Assembly (NCBI GenBank): GCA_965230565.1
Contig: CBDDLH010000012.1
Span: 1-64,000, forward strand
Direction: 5' to 3'
From: BCD1 sp965230565
GTDB taxonomy: Bacteria; Bacteroidota; Bacteroidia; Chitinophagales; Saprospiraceae
Length of the DNA: 64,000 nt
A program made the translations under genes and the position numbers. The notes below the pieces were generated by a model, which had not been told where the DNA came from, ran no database searches, and saw only the letters and a list, made by a program, of their open reading frames with translations. Shown here one piece after another: positions 35,503 through 43,726 of the stretch; the first letter of the stretch is position 1; every line of letters starts with the position of its first letter.

Positions 35503-37026
35503 TTACGATTTTTCAATCAATACCTCTCCATCCATTTCCTCTGGAATTTCTTCTCCCATTAAGGTCAGGATTGTCGGAGCGATATCTGCCAGCTTTCCAT
35601 CTTTAACTGTGTATTGATCAGCTCTCTCGCTTACCAGGATGAATGGTACCGGGTTCATCGTATGTGCCGTGTGTGGAGAACCGTCATCATTAACCATGAA
35701 ATCAGAGTTCCCGTGATCGGCGATAACGATGGCATCATATCCGTTTTTCAAGGTGGTTGCCAAAAGGCGTTTAAGACATGCGTCTACTGTTTCCGCAGCT
35801 TTCATCGCCGCTTCAAAAACTCCGGTATGACCCACCATATCGGTATTGGCATAATTCAAACAGATGTAATCAGGTTTATTGGTTTCAATATCCTCAATAA
35901 TAGCATCGGTAATTCCGATGGCACTCATTTCCGGCTGCAGGTCGTAAGTCGCCACTTTCGGAGATGGAATGAGGATTCTGCGTTCGCCTTCAAATTCCTC
36001 TTCACGTCCGCCGGAGAAGAAAAAGGTCACGTGTGGATATTTTTCTGTTTCCGCAATGCGTACCTGTGTTCTGCCGTAATTGGAAAGTACCTCTCCGAGT
36101 GTATTACTTAAATTATCTTTTTCAAACAACACCTGGATATTCTTGAAGGTATCATCGTAACGCGTCATGGTAAAATACTCCAGATCGAGCTTTTTCATAT
36201 CGTATTCCGGCATATCCTCCTGGGTAAGTACGATAGAAATTTCGCGAGGTCTGTCGGTACGGAAATTGAAACAAAGGGCGACATCGCCGTCTTTAATTTT
36301 TCCGGAATCACCCCCGCAGAAAATCGGCTTTACAAATTCATCCGTCACCCCATCCTCATAACTTTGCTTTAAAGCTGCTACCGCATCGTCCGTTTTAACC
36401 CCCTCTCCTTTAACCATCACATCATAAGCCAGCTTCACTCTTTCCCAGCGCTTATCCCTATCCATTGCGTAATAACGACCAATTACACTGGCCAGCTTAG
36501 CAGATTTACCTTCATTATGCGCGAGCAAATCTTCCAGATAGGCAACACCGCCATGGGGATCTGTATCACGACCATCGAGGAATGCGTGGATATAAACTTC
36601 TTCCAGGCCTGCTGTATCCGTTATATCACAAAGCGCCTTTAGGTGGTTAATGTGAGAATGCACTCCTCCGTCGGAAACCAATCCAAAAAGGTGCAGGGCT
36701 TTATTCTTATCCTTTGCTGTTTGAATAGCTTTTTTCAACACTGCATTGTGTCGCAGCTGATCCTCCCGGATGGTTTTGTTGATCCTTGCCAATTCCTGGT
36801 AGACGATCCTTCCGGCTCCGATATTCATGTGGCCTACTTCAGAATTTCCCATTTGACCCTCCGGCAATCCTACCTGTTCTCCGTAGGTTACGAGTTCCGA
36901 GTTTGGATATTTTTCATAGAGCCCATCCACAAAAGGAGTCGGTGCTTGATAAATTGCACTTACCTCCGGTTTAGGACCATGTCCCCATCCATCGAGAATT
37001 ATTAAAATTACGCGTTGATCTGCCAT
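35503..37026 (-). CDS. gpmI: 2,3-bisphosphoglycerate-independent phosphoglycerate mutase
   Basis: 507 residues from the ATG at 37026 (MADQRVILIILDGWG). The alkaline-phosphatase-fold domain carries DGWG (metal-binding Asp), the phosphorylated Ser in QMGNSEVGHMNIGAGR (about residue 62) and late metal ligands in VADHGNSD. The inserted transferase domain (about 80-310; DGGVHSHINHL, FLDGRDTDPHGG) is complete. It interconverts 3- and 2-phosphoglycerate in glycolysis and needs manganese. The -7 box TACCTTTG at 37162-37155 implies a leader of about 120 nt that can form a hairpin. Confidence 0.96.
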   Translation of the reverse strand: MADQRVILIILDGWGHGPKPEVSAIYQAPTPFVDGLYEKYPNSELVTYGEQVGLPEGQMGNSEVGHMNIGAGRIVYQELARINKTIREDQLRHNAVLKKAIQTAKDKNKALHLFGLVSDGGVHSHINHLKALCDITDTAGLEEVYIHAFLDGRDTDPHGGVAYLEDLLAHNEGKSAKLASVIGRYYAMDRDKRWERVKLAYDVMVKGEGVKTDDAVAALKQSYEDGVTDEFVKPIFCGGDSGKIKDGDVALCFNFRTDRPREISIVLTQEDMPEYDMKKLDLEYFTMTRYDDTFKNIQVLFEKDNLSNTLGEVLSNYGRTQVRIAETEKYPHVTFFFSGGREEEFEGERRILIPSPKVATYDLQPEMSAIGITDAIIEDIETNKPDYICLNYANTDMVGHTGVFEAAMKAAETVDACLKRLLATTLKNGYDAIVIADHGNSDFMVNDDGSPHTAHTMNPVPFILVSERADQYTVKDGKLADIAPTILTLMGEEIPEEMDGEVLIEKS

Positions 37027-37099
37027 GTTTTGAGTATTTTTAAATGAGCTTAAACTCCCTGAGAGCAAAGTCAGGGAAATTCTATCAGGTTAGGGCAGA

Positions 37100-37162
37100 A
37101 AGTCACTTTTTTGAGTTTTTTACGTCTCAAAAAAACAGGGACTTCCCAAGGCTGCAAAGGTA
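37100..37162 (-). promoter_or_regulatory. gpmI promoter and 5' leader hairpin
   Basis: The -7 box TACCTTTG (37162-37155) puts the transcript start near 37149. The first 50 nt of RNA contain arms 37126-37144 and 37100-37115 (AAGTC with GACTT, and TTTTTTGAG with CTCAAAAAA) that can pair. A second short hairpin (TCCCTGA/TCAGGGA) lies near 37051-37072. Function is unknown; it could stabilise or regulate the mRNA. Confidence 0.45.
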
Positions 37163-37200
37163 ACTAAAATGATGCTTTTTGTAGTAACAATTTGGTAAAA

Positions 37201-37400
37201 AGGCGAAGGCTAAGGCTGAGGCTGAGGATAGGTCAAAAGTGTCAATAAAACTTAGTGCTGAGTTTCGAGTTTCGGGTTGCGGGTTTTTCCGTTAAAGGTG
37301 ATATTTTAAAGTTTCAGTTCGTAAAAAAGAACCTTTAAAAAGGAGGAACCTTTTGATGCACTAGTTAAAAGAACCTCCGCCTTAGCCTTAGCCTCCACCT
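37201..37400. repeat. compound repeat: facing 6-bp tracts enclosing 7-bp units
   Basis: Left hexads 37201-37230 (AGGCGA, AGGCTA, AGGCTG, AGGCTG, AGGATA) face right hexads 37374-37400 (CCTCCG, CCTTAG, CCTTAG, CCTCCA). Inside the pair, heptads GAGTTTC, GAGTTTC, GGGTTGC, GGGTTTT occupy 37260-37287. It fills most of the 473-bp spacer between gpmI and the M48 protease gene; no gene is seen there. Confidence 0.8.
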
Positions 37401-37499
37401 AAATTCAGTTTTACTGATTCATAACTAAAAAAGTAGTAATTTTAAGGTTATCCTTCTTACCTGAATCTTCAATATTTGAAAAAGAAAAAACTGTGCATC

Positions 37500-38975
37500 A
37501 TGAATAAAATAAGTTTCAACTCTAAGGTATTGATCATCTTTTTGTTTCCGGTGATCTTTGTAATCGATGCCTGCGTTACCAATCCGGTTACCGGCAAGAA
37601 GGATTTTATGTTATTATCCGAAAAACAGGAAATTGCCATGGGGGCAGCTTCTGACCCATCCATTGTCGGCAGTTTTGGTTTGTACCCGAATGATGATATT
37701 CAAAAATTCATCGATGAAAAAGGACAGCAAATGGCCAAAATCTCCCACCGTGCTAACCTTAATTATGAATTCAAGGTTCTGGACTCTCCGGTGGTTAATG
37801 CCTTTGCCTTGCCAGGAGGTTATGTTTATTTCACGAGAGGCATTTTGGCCCACTTCAATAATGAAGCTGAATTCGCAGGTGTCCTCGGTCATGAGATAGG
37901 CCACATCACCGCTCGCCACTCCGCCAAACAATACAGCAAACAGATCGTTGGACAGCTGGGATTGATCGTTGGCATAGTGGTCTCTGAGGAGTTTGCCAAA
38001 TATGCAGATGTTGCCAATACAGGTATGCAGCTGTTATTCCTGAAATTTGGTCGGGATGCGGAAAGTGAATCAGATCGCCTCGGGGTGGAATACTCCACTA
38101 AAATCGGTTACGATGCTCATGAAATGGCCGGATTCTTCGAAACCCTCAACCGTCTTAGCGGAGGACCGGAAAACAGGATACCTGAATTTGCCTCAACTCA
38201 CCCTGACCCGATAGATCGTCACAATAAAACTGATGCCCTGGCCGATGAATGGCAGAAAAAGGATACAAGATCGAGATATGCAGTGAATCGCAACAACTAC
38301 CTCAGAATGATCGAAGGGCTTGTTTACGGAGAAGATCCTCGCCAGGGATTTGTGGAAAACAATAAGTTCTACCATCCTGAACTCAAATTTGAATTCCCGG
38401 TTCCTTCAGGCTGGCTGACCCAAAATTCACCGTCACAATTCCAGATGGCTCCGGAAGACGGTAAAGCTTTAATGGTGCTTACCCTGGCCCAGCAAAATTC
38501 CCTCAGAAGTGCAGCAGACAGCACCCTGCTTCAGTTTCAATTGAATCAGGTAAGCCGGAAAAATGTAACGGTCAACGGCATTCCTGCCATTGAGTTGGTC
38601 GCCGATCAAACTACTGATCAACAGGGACAAACCCTGCCGCAGGAACAACAGATCAGAACGCTCACTTACTTCATCCAGTACAATAATTTGATCTATAAAA
38701 TCATGGGGTTGAGTCTGAAGCAGGACTTCGCAACTTATGAAAACAAGTTCTTGCGAACGATGCAGAATTTTAAGCAATTAACCGATCAAAGCAAACTGAA
38801 CAAAAAACCTGAACGGATCCGCATCAAAACCGTGACCAAAAGCGGAACCTTTAAAGAGGCTCTTCGAGCACTTAATCAACCGAGTGACCGCCATGAAGAA
38901 TTATCCATCCTGAACGGGATGGAACTTACCGGCCCGGTCACCAAAGGGATGCTGATCAAAACGATTGGGGAGTAG
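37500..38975 (+). CDS. M48 family zinc metalloprotease, lipoprotein
   Basis: 491 residues from the ATG at 37500; a TTG eight codons upstream gives a poorer leader. The signal peptide ends at a lipobox Cys (VIDAC, about residue 25). The zinc site is HEIGH (about 138-142), followed by the third ligand region (RDAESESDRLGVEY). The C-terminal half is a separate domain, and its last 50 residues (RIRIKTVTKSGTFKEAL to GMLIKTIGE) look like the LysM-related tail of BepA/YggG-type proteases. Such periplasmic proteases act in envelope quality control. Confidence 0.9.
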   Translation: MNKISFNSKVLIIFLFPVIFVIDACVTNPVTGKKDFMLLSEKQEIAMGAASDPSIVGSFGLYPNDDIQKFIDEKGQQMAKISHRANLNYEFKVLDSPVVNAFALPGGYVYFTRGILAHFNNEAEFAGVLGHEIGHITARHSAKQYSKQIVGQLGLIVGIVVSEEFAKYADVANTGMQLLFLKFGRDAESESDRLGVEYSTKIGYDAHEMAGFFETLNRLSGGPENRIPEFASTHPDPIDRHNKTDALADEWQKKDTRSRYAVNRNNYLRMIEGLVYGEDPRQGFVENNKFYHPELKFEFPVPSGWLTQNSPSQFQMAPEDGKALMVLTLAQQNSLRSAADSTLLQFQLNQVSRKNVTVNGIPAIELVADQTTDQQGQTLPQEQQIRTLTYFIQYNNLIYKIMGLSLKQDFATYENKFLRTMQNFKQLTDQSKLNKKPERIRIKTVTKSGTFKEALRALNQPSDRHEELSILNGMELTGPVTKGMLIKTIGE

Positions 38976-38980
38976 GTATC

Positions 38981-39094
38981 GGGTTACAGGTTACGAGTTG
39001 CGGGTTGCGGAGATTCCAAGCCATACTATTTTTTCGAAAAAATAGTATGGCTTAATAATGAACCCCGAAACACGCAACTCGTATCTCGAAACAT
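38981..39094. repeat. facing 7-bp tracts flanking a 36-bp perfect palindrome
   Basis: Left heptads 38981-39008 (GGGTTAC, AGGTTAC, GAGTTGC, GGGTTGC), then a perfect 36-bp palindrome at 39018-39053 (core ATACTATTTTTTCG), then complementary-type heptads 39067-39094 (GAAACAC, GCAACTC, GTATCTC, GAAACAT). The palindrome core recurs at 60672-60697, again next to heptads. It may end the M48 protease transcript. Confidence 0.8.
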
Positions 39095-39171
39095 TTACAG
39101 GGAACCTTTCTTTTCAAAGAGCTGTTATCGCTCTAAACAAAATATTTACTCAATTGTCTCATACTTATAAC

Positions 39172-39179
39172 TATCTTTG
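39172..39179 (+). promoter_or_regulatory. -7 box of rbfA (TATCTTTG) four bases before the start codon
   Basis: A perfect TAnnTTTG ends at 39179 and the ATG begins at 39184. Transcription should therefore start at or within a few bases of the ATG, giving a leaderless or nearly leaderless mRNA. Confidence 0.6.
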
Positions 39180-39183
39180 CACC

Positions 39184-39579
39184 ATGGCAAAAGAGACAAA
39201 AAGACAAAAGCAGGTTGGAGAATTGGTGAAACGCCATTTCAGTTCAGTATTACAACAGGAAGGTGGATACATTTATGGCCACGAGCCTCTGGTGACAGTA
39301 ACTTCGGTTAAAATGTCTGCAGACCTTGGATTGGCCAAAATATACCTCAGTATTTATAATACGGAAAATAAGCAAGCGGTTATCCTCGAGATGGAAGCTG
39401 CCTATCAAAAACTTCGTCAGACCTTATCACAACGGATAAGAAAACACGTTCGCAGGATTCCGGACATAGCATTCTACATGGACGAAACCATTGATGAAAT
39501 GTATCGGGTGGACAATCTTTTCCAGCGTCTGTATGATGAAAATCAAATGGGCGATGACCGTGAGGAAGAGGAGGAATAA
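39184..39579 (+). CDS. rbfA: ribosome-binding factor A
   Basis: 131 residues from the ATG at 39184. The frame extends upstream through repeat DNA, but the -7 box at 39172-39179 rules out a longer product. RbfA features are QVGELVKRHFSSVLQQEG at the N-terminus, the KH-like core TVTSVKMSADLGLAKIYLSIY and LRKHVRRIPDIAFYMDETIDEMYRVDNLF. It helps mature the 30S subunit (16S 5' helix) and acts in cold adaptation. An acidic tail (EEEEE) ends the protein. Confidence 0.93.
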   Translation: MAKETKRQKQVGELVKRHFSSVLQQEGGYIYGHEPLVTVTSVKMSADLGLAKIYLSIYNTENKQAVILEMEAAYQKLRQTLSQRIRKHVRRIPDIAFYMDETIDEMYRVDNLFQRLYDENQMGDDREEEEE

Positions 39580-39659
39580 AAAGACATTTGGATTATTAGA
39601 CCATTTCTCTTGTTAGACTTTTAGAAACTATAAACCTACGCTACTTTTTAAAAATCTCC

Positions 39660-42008
39660 TCAAAACCTGTCCGGTTCTGCTTCCAGCATAATTTCCAGAA
39701 TCACTTCGTAGACATCATCAGGATTTGGCTTTGAATAATAATCTCCGTCGGTAGCATAGGCCGGTCTGTGAGCCTTGGCTGTAATAGTTCGTGGTTGAGA
39801 ATCCAGGTAGTTATAGCCTTTCTGTTCCTCCAAAACATGTCGCATCATATAAGCTGCTGCTCCTCCAGGAACATCCTCATCCAGAAAGATTATCCTGTTG
39901 GTCTTTTTCAAAGACTCTACAATGCTATGTTCCAGATCAAAGGGTAAAAGCGTCTGCACATCGATTAGTTCGACGGAAATTCCCAGTGACTCAACCATTT
40001 CCATAGCCTCCTGAGCTATTCTGACGCAAGATCCATAAGTAACCAAAGTAATATCCGTTCCTTCCTGGAGGACTTCAGGTTTTCCTAATGGGACGGTAAA
40101 CGTTTCGAGATTATCAGGCAATTTTTCCTTCAACCGGTAACCATTCAGGCATTCGATCATGATAGCAGGGTCATCTGATTGCAACATGGTATTGTACATA
40201 CCTGCCGCCTGAACCATATTCCGGGGAGTGAGAATATAAATACCTCGCAGCCCACCCAGCAGGACACTCATCGGTGATCCCGAATGCCAGATACCTTCCA
40301 GCCTGTGGCCGCGGGTACGAATGATGGCCGGAGCCATCTGAATATTGTTAGACCTGTATCTCAATGTAGCGAGATCATCAGACAATGGAGAATATGCATA
40401 AATAAGATAATCCAAATACTGAATCTCGGCAATAGGTCTCAATCCACGCATGGCCATTCCGATCGCCTGTCCCATGATGGTCCACTCCCGGATACCCGTA
40501 TCAAAAATACGGTGCTCTCCGTGTTTGGCCTGCAACCCTGCAAACCCCTGGTTCACATCCCCGATCTGTCCTACATCCTCCCCAAAGGCATAGACATCTT
40601 TTCTGTTGGCAAAGGTTCTGTCAAAAAAGGTATTGAGCACTTCAAACCCGTTGATTACGGGAGAACTTTCCGAAAACTCAGCTTTAATTTCGGGCACTTT
40701 AAGAGCAGACTTATCAGTTTCGCTATACAGGTGACTGTGATACCGCCTGTCCATTCTTGTATTAATATCATCGAGAAAAGCCTGCAAAGTTTCCTTTTCA
40801 GCAATCTGCTCTTTTCTCATCCGATAGAGCATTTTTTTGACATTCATTACGATCTCCGTCCGGAACGGGTTAATTAACTTCCCAAGCTCCGCTGAAATTT
40901 CAATCACTTCAGGATCTGAAATCTGCTGGAGAATTGTATCGTAAACTGCCTTTATTTCCTTGAGTTTCTCCTGAATCGGATTATAATAAGCTTTCCAGGC
41001 TTTGTTTTTGGCTTGCTTGACTTCCCGGGCAGCCTGTTTTTCAAGTTCTTCCAGTGTTTCTTCCTCTGCCACCTTACTACCAACGATCCATTTTCTGAAT
41101 TGCAAGTTGCAATCATATTCGGCCTCCCACGCTAACCGGTCTTTGGATTTATACCTTTCATGAGAACCAGAGGTAGAATGCCCTTGAGGTTGTGTCAATT
41201 CATCTACATGAATAAGGGCAGGTGTATGAGAACCTCTTGACATGGTAACTGCCTCCTCGTATACTCTGCACAATGCGGGATAATCCCAGCCATTCACCCG
41301 GTAAATCTCAATCCCATTCGTGCCTTCTTCTTTTTGCAGACCTCTGAGTGCACGGGAAATACTCTCTTTTACGGTTTGCAACTTTTTGGGAACTGAAATG
41401 GCATAACCGTCATCAAAAACAGATACCACCAATGGAATTTGTGTTACCCCTGCAGCATTCATTGCCTCCCAGAAGGCACCTTCCGATGTACTTCCATCGC
41501 CGATATTGCAGAAACAAACCTCATTACCTTCATTGGAAAACTGATTACCTTTCAACTGGGGACTTTCCCGATAAACCTTTGAAGCATAAGCAAGACCAAA
41601 TCCACGCGCCATCTGTCCTCCTGTGGTAGAAATATCCGAGGACAGGTTATACATATCTTTTTGAGGGAGCCAATTCCCGTTTTCGTCGATCAACGGAGTG
41701 GCATGGTGACCATTCATCTGGCGACCACCCGAGAAAGGGTCATTATTGCCATCAGCATATAACTGGGCAAAAATATCTTCGATGGAACACAAGTCCATTG
41801 CAATTAATAGCGTATGCCCACGATAATAATCAGCTCTGAAATCTCCCTTTTCAAAAACCTTGGCCATCGCGACATGCAGCAGCTCCTTCCCATCATCGTA
41901 AACCCCGAATTTCGCACGACCGATGAGCACTTCTTTCCGAATGGACAAACTAACTTCTCTACTTACACAACAAGTGTAGTAGTCCTTTAAAACCTCTTCA
42001 CGACTCAT
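39660..42008 (-). CDS. fused E1 alpha-beta subunit of a branched-chain-type 2-oxoacid dehydrogenase
   Basis: 782 residues from the ATG at 42008. The N-terminal half is E1-alpha: YRGHTLL, the thiamine diphosphate motif GDGSTSEGAFWEAMN with FDDGYAIS (Asp-Asp where the family usually has Asn-Asn), then the HSTSGSHERYKSKD loop. A linker of about 120 charged residues leads to the E1-beta half (VLNTFFDRTF, FGEDVGQIGDVNQGF, IREWTIMGQAIGMAMRGLRPI, HRLEGIWHSGSP). The fused form is common in Bacteroidota and decarboxylates branched-chain 2-oxoacids or pyruvate for the complex. No E2/E3 lies beside it; the E2-like domain at 4044 lacks a lipoyl arm. Confidence 0.92.
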   Translation of the reverse strand: MSREEVLKDYYTCCVSREVSLSIRKEVLIGRAKFGVYDDGKELLHVAMAKVFEKGDFRADYYRGHTLLIAMDLCSIEDIFAQLYADGNNDPFSGGRQMNGHHATPLIDENGNWLPQKDMYNLSSDISTTGGQMARGFGLAYASKVYRESPQLKGNQFSNEGNEVCFCNIGDGSTSEGAFWEAMNAAGVTQIPLVVSVFDDGYAISVPKKLQTVKESISRALRGLQKEEGTNGIEIYRVNGWDYPALCRVYEEAVTMSRGSHTPALIHVDELTQPQGHSTSGSHERYKSKDRLAWEAEYDCNLQFRKWIVGSKVAEEETLEELEKQAAREVKQAKNKAWKAYYNPIQEKLKEIKAVYDTILQQISDPEVIEISAELGKLINPFRTEIVMNVKKMLYRMRKEQIAEKETLQAFLDDINTRMDRRYHSHLYSETDKSALKVPEIKAEFSESSPVINGFEVLNTFFDRTFANRKDVYAFGEDVGQIGDVNQGFAGLQAKHGEHRIFDTGIREWTIMGQAIGMAMRGLRPIAEIQYLDYLIYAYSPLSDDLATLRYRSNNIQMAPAIIRTRGHRLEGIWHSGSPMSVLLGGLRGIYILTPRNMVQAAGMYNTMLQSDDPAIMIECLNGYRLKEKLPDNLETFTVPLGKPEVLQEGTDITLVTYGSCVRIAQEAMEMVESLGISVELIDVQTLLPFDLEHSIVESLKKTNRIIFLDEDVPGGAAAYMMRHVLEEQKGYNYLDSQPRTITAKAHRPAYATDGDYYSKPNPDDVYEVILEIMLEAEPDRF

Positions 42009-42089
42009 TTTAATTTTTTGCCTTTCCTGTAAGTATGTTCTGCTCAAAGTGGAAAAAATTGTAAGGGATGGGCCAATTCCCGGATTAAC

Positions 42090-42105
42090 TTTTGTTGTAA
42101 CAAAA
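42090..42105. repeat. short palindrome in the E1 to membrane-protein spacer
   Basis: TTTTGTT-GT-AACAAAA, a 16-bp palindrome. The remaining spacer 42009-42294 shows only a minus-strand -7-like CAAATATA (42234-42241, plus-strand view), too far from the E1 gene to assign firmly. Confidence 0.4.
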
Positions 42106-42267
42106 AACGATGTGCGCAGGTTTCAGAAAAGGCACGAGAACAGCAGGTTAGGTTTTTTCAGGTCATCTGTGTCATGGCCAAAGTGTTCCTGAATACAAGC
42201 GTTTTTGTCAACAATTCTTGATAAAAATTAATACAAATATACGAATTATTTAATGCAGGATTTTTTT

Positions 42268-42275
42268 TACCTTCG
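42268..42275 (+). promoter_or_regulatory. -7 box variant TACCTTCG
   Basis: One base off TAnnTTTG; 19 nt before the ATG at 42295. The same TTCG variant appears at 17475-17482 and 53084-53091. Confidence 0.45.
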
Positions 42276-42294
42276 GTCCAGAACACTCAAAACC

Positions 42295-43611
42295 ATGGAA
42301 AAAAACACCGATTCGAACAATAAGAAACCCCAGTGGCTACGCATATTAGAACAACAAAGCTGGCAGGCTGAACTGGTAATTTCAGGTATTGCCATTTTCG
42401 GTTCTTTGCAGTTACCTGATGTTTTATTCAGCATTGCAGATGAAGTTCTGGTCCGCTTTTCTGACGACAGTCTGACCTACCTTCAGTACTTCTTCATCTA
42501 TCTGTTGATAGGCGTCAGATTCCTGATTGCCGGATTTATTATTCATTTCGTTTTGAGGGCATTATGGGTTGGAATGTTGGGTCTGGTGTCTGTTTTTCCG
42601 CAGGGAATTCGGGAAAAAAGTTCTATGCACTCGGCCGATTATCTTAAAAAATTCAGGGCAGAATTTTCGGATATCAACAAATTCAATCAAAAACTGGATA
42701 ATTTTTCAAGCCTGATTTTATCTGTTTCTGCCGCAGCTGTGCAAATATTCCTGCTCATCGCTTTTTGGGTCCTCGTCGTCATTTTGTTCCATAATTTACT
42801 TTTAATGGTGTTCTCTGTGCCGGTTGCTTCCACCATTATCAAAGTGATGGTTTTCATCTTAATTATTTTCGGTTTTTTGATTTCTTTACTGAATTTTGGA
42901 AAAATCAAGGAATCTACAATTGCCAAAAAGCTTCAATACCCTATAACTCGTGGGTTTAACAGGGTTTTTACCCATATTTTTTACGAACCTTACCTTTATA
43001 TATTCATGACCCTGAGCACCAACCTATCCATTAAAACCAAGCATAAAATCCTGGGAATTTTTCTGCTTTTCACCCTCACAGCCCTGTTTAGCTTTGACCT
43101 CTCCTCTTCGAGTGTTCAGTACTTCTCGCCCCAAAGTTATTTCAACATGAATCAAAGTCCTGACATTTCCATGGGTTCCAATTATGAAAACTCCCTTAGC
43201 GAAAAACGAATCCTGCGCCCGGTCATACAATCCGAAATAATTTCGTCAGACCACATCAAATTATTTATACCCTGGTTCGAAAGGGAAGCATATACCAGGG
43301 AAGAAGTTTGTGGAAACCCTTCCCCTCCCGACAGTCTTTCTCAAACCGAAAAAAGACATTTCAAATACAGGTTTGAAAACAATTGCATGTCTGATTACTA
43401 CAAAATATCCATCGACGACAAGATTCGTTCAGGACTGGTATTCAACAAACATTATCATCAAAACGGTGGAGAAAAAGGATTTCAGACTTTTATTGCTTTA
43501 GATTCTTTGGAAAATGGCCGACACCTTTTAAAAATCGAAAAAGGATACACAAATGAAGAAGGTAAAAATGCTGAACAATACATTTCATTTTACCTGGAAA
43601 GGAATCAGTAA
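42295..43611 (+). CDS. uncharacterised multi-pass membrane protein with extracytoplasmic domain
   Basis: 438 residues from the ATG at 42295, chosen because the -7 box sits at 42268-42275 and excludes an in-frame upstream ATG. About five hydrophobic segments occupy the first 270 residues (AELVISGIAIFGSL, FFIYLLIGVRFLIAGFIIHFVL, FLLIAFWVLVVILFHNLLLMV, TIIKVMVFILIIFGFLISLL, ILGIFLLFTLTALFSF). The last 160 residues form a hydrophilic domain with many acidic and aromatic residues, probably periplasmic. I recognise no family. It is upstream of, and not overlapping, the PorE-like gene. Confidence 0.7.
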   Translation: MEKNTDSNNKKPQWLRILEQQSWQAELVISGIAIFGSLQLPDVLFSIADEVLVRFSDDSLTYLQYFFIYLLIGVRFLIAGFIIHFVLRALWVGMLGLVSVFPQGIREKSSMHSADYLKKFRAEFSDINKFNQKLDNFSSLILSVSAAAVQIFLLIAFWVLVVILFHNLLLMVFSVPVASTIIKVMVFILIIFGFLISLLNFGKIKESTIAKKLQYPITRGFNRVFTHIFYEPYLYIFMTLSTNLSIKTKHKILGIFLLFTLTALFSFDLSSSSVQYFSPQSYFNMNQSPDISMGSNYENSLSEKRILRPVIQSEIISSDHIKLFIPWFEREAYTREEVCGNPSPPDSLSQTEKRHFKYRFENNCMSDYYKISIDDKIRSGLVFNKHYHQNGGEKGFQTFIALDSLENGRHLLKIEKGYTNEEGKNAEQYISFYLERNQ

Positions 43612-43686
43612 CAACCCGTTCCTTACTTCCACGGGCACGATACCTAAATAATCGGACAGACATCGATGGCTTTTAGCTTCCTTATT

Positions 43687-43694
43687 TATATTTG
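43687..43694 (+). promoter_or_regulatory. -7 box TATATTTG
   Basis: A perfect TAnnTTTG match 32 nt before the ATG at 43727. Confidence 0.55.
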
Positions 43695-43726
43695 TATGGT
43701 GAACTTATCACCCAAAACCGGCTATC

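Noticed and set aside
39058..39183. N-terminal extension of RbfA
   Set aside because: The upstream codons run through a heptad tract and the rbfA promoter box, and are not RbfA-like.
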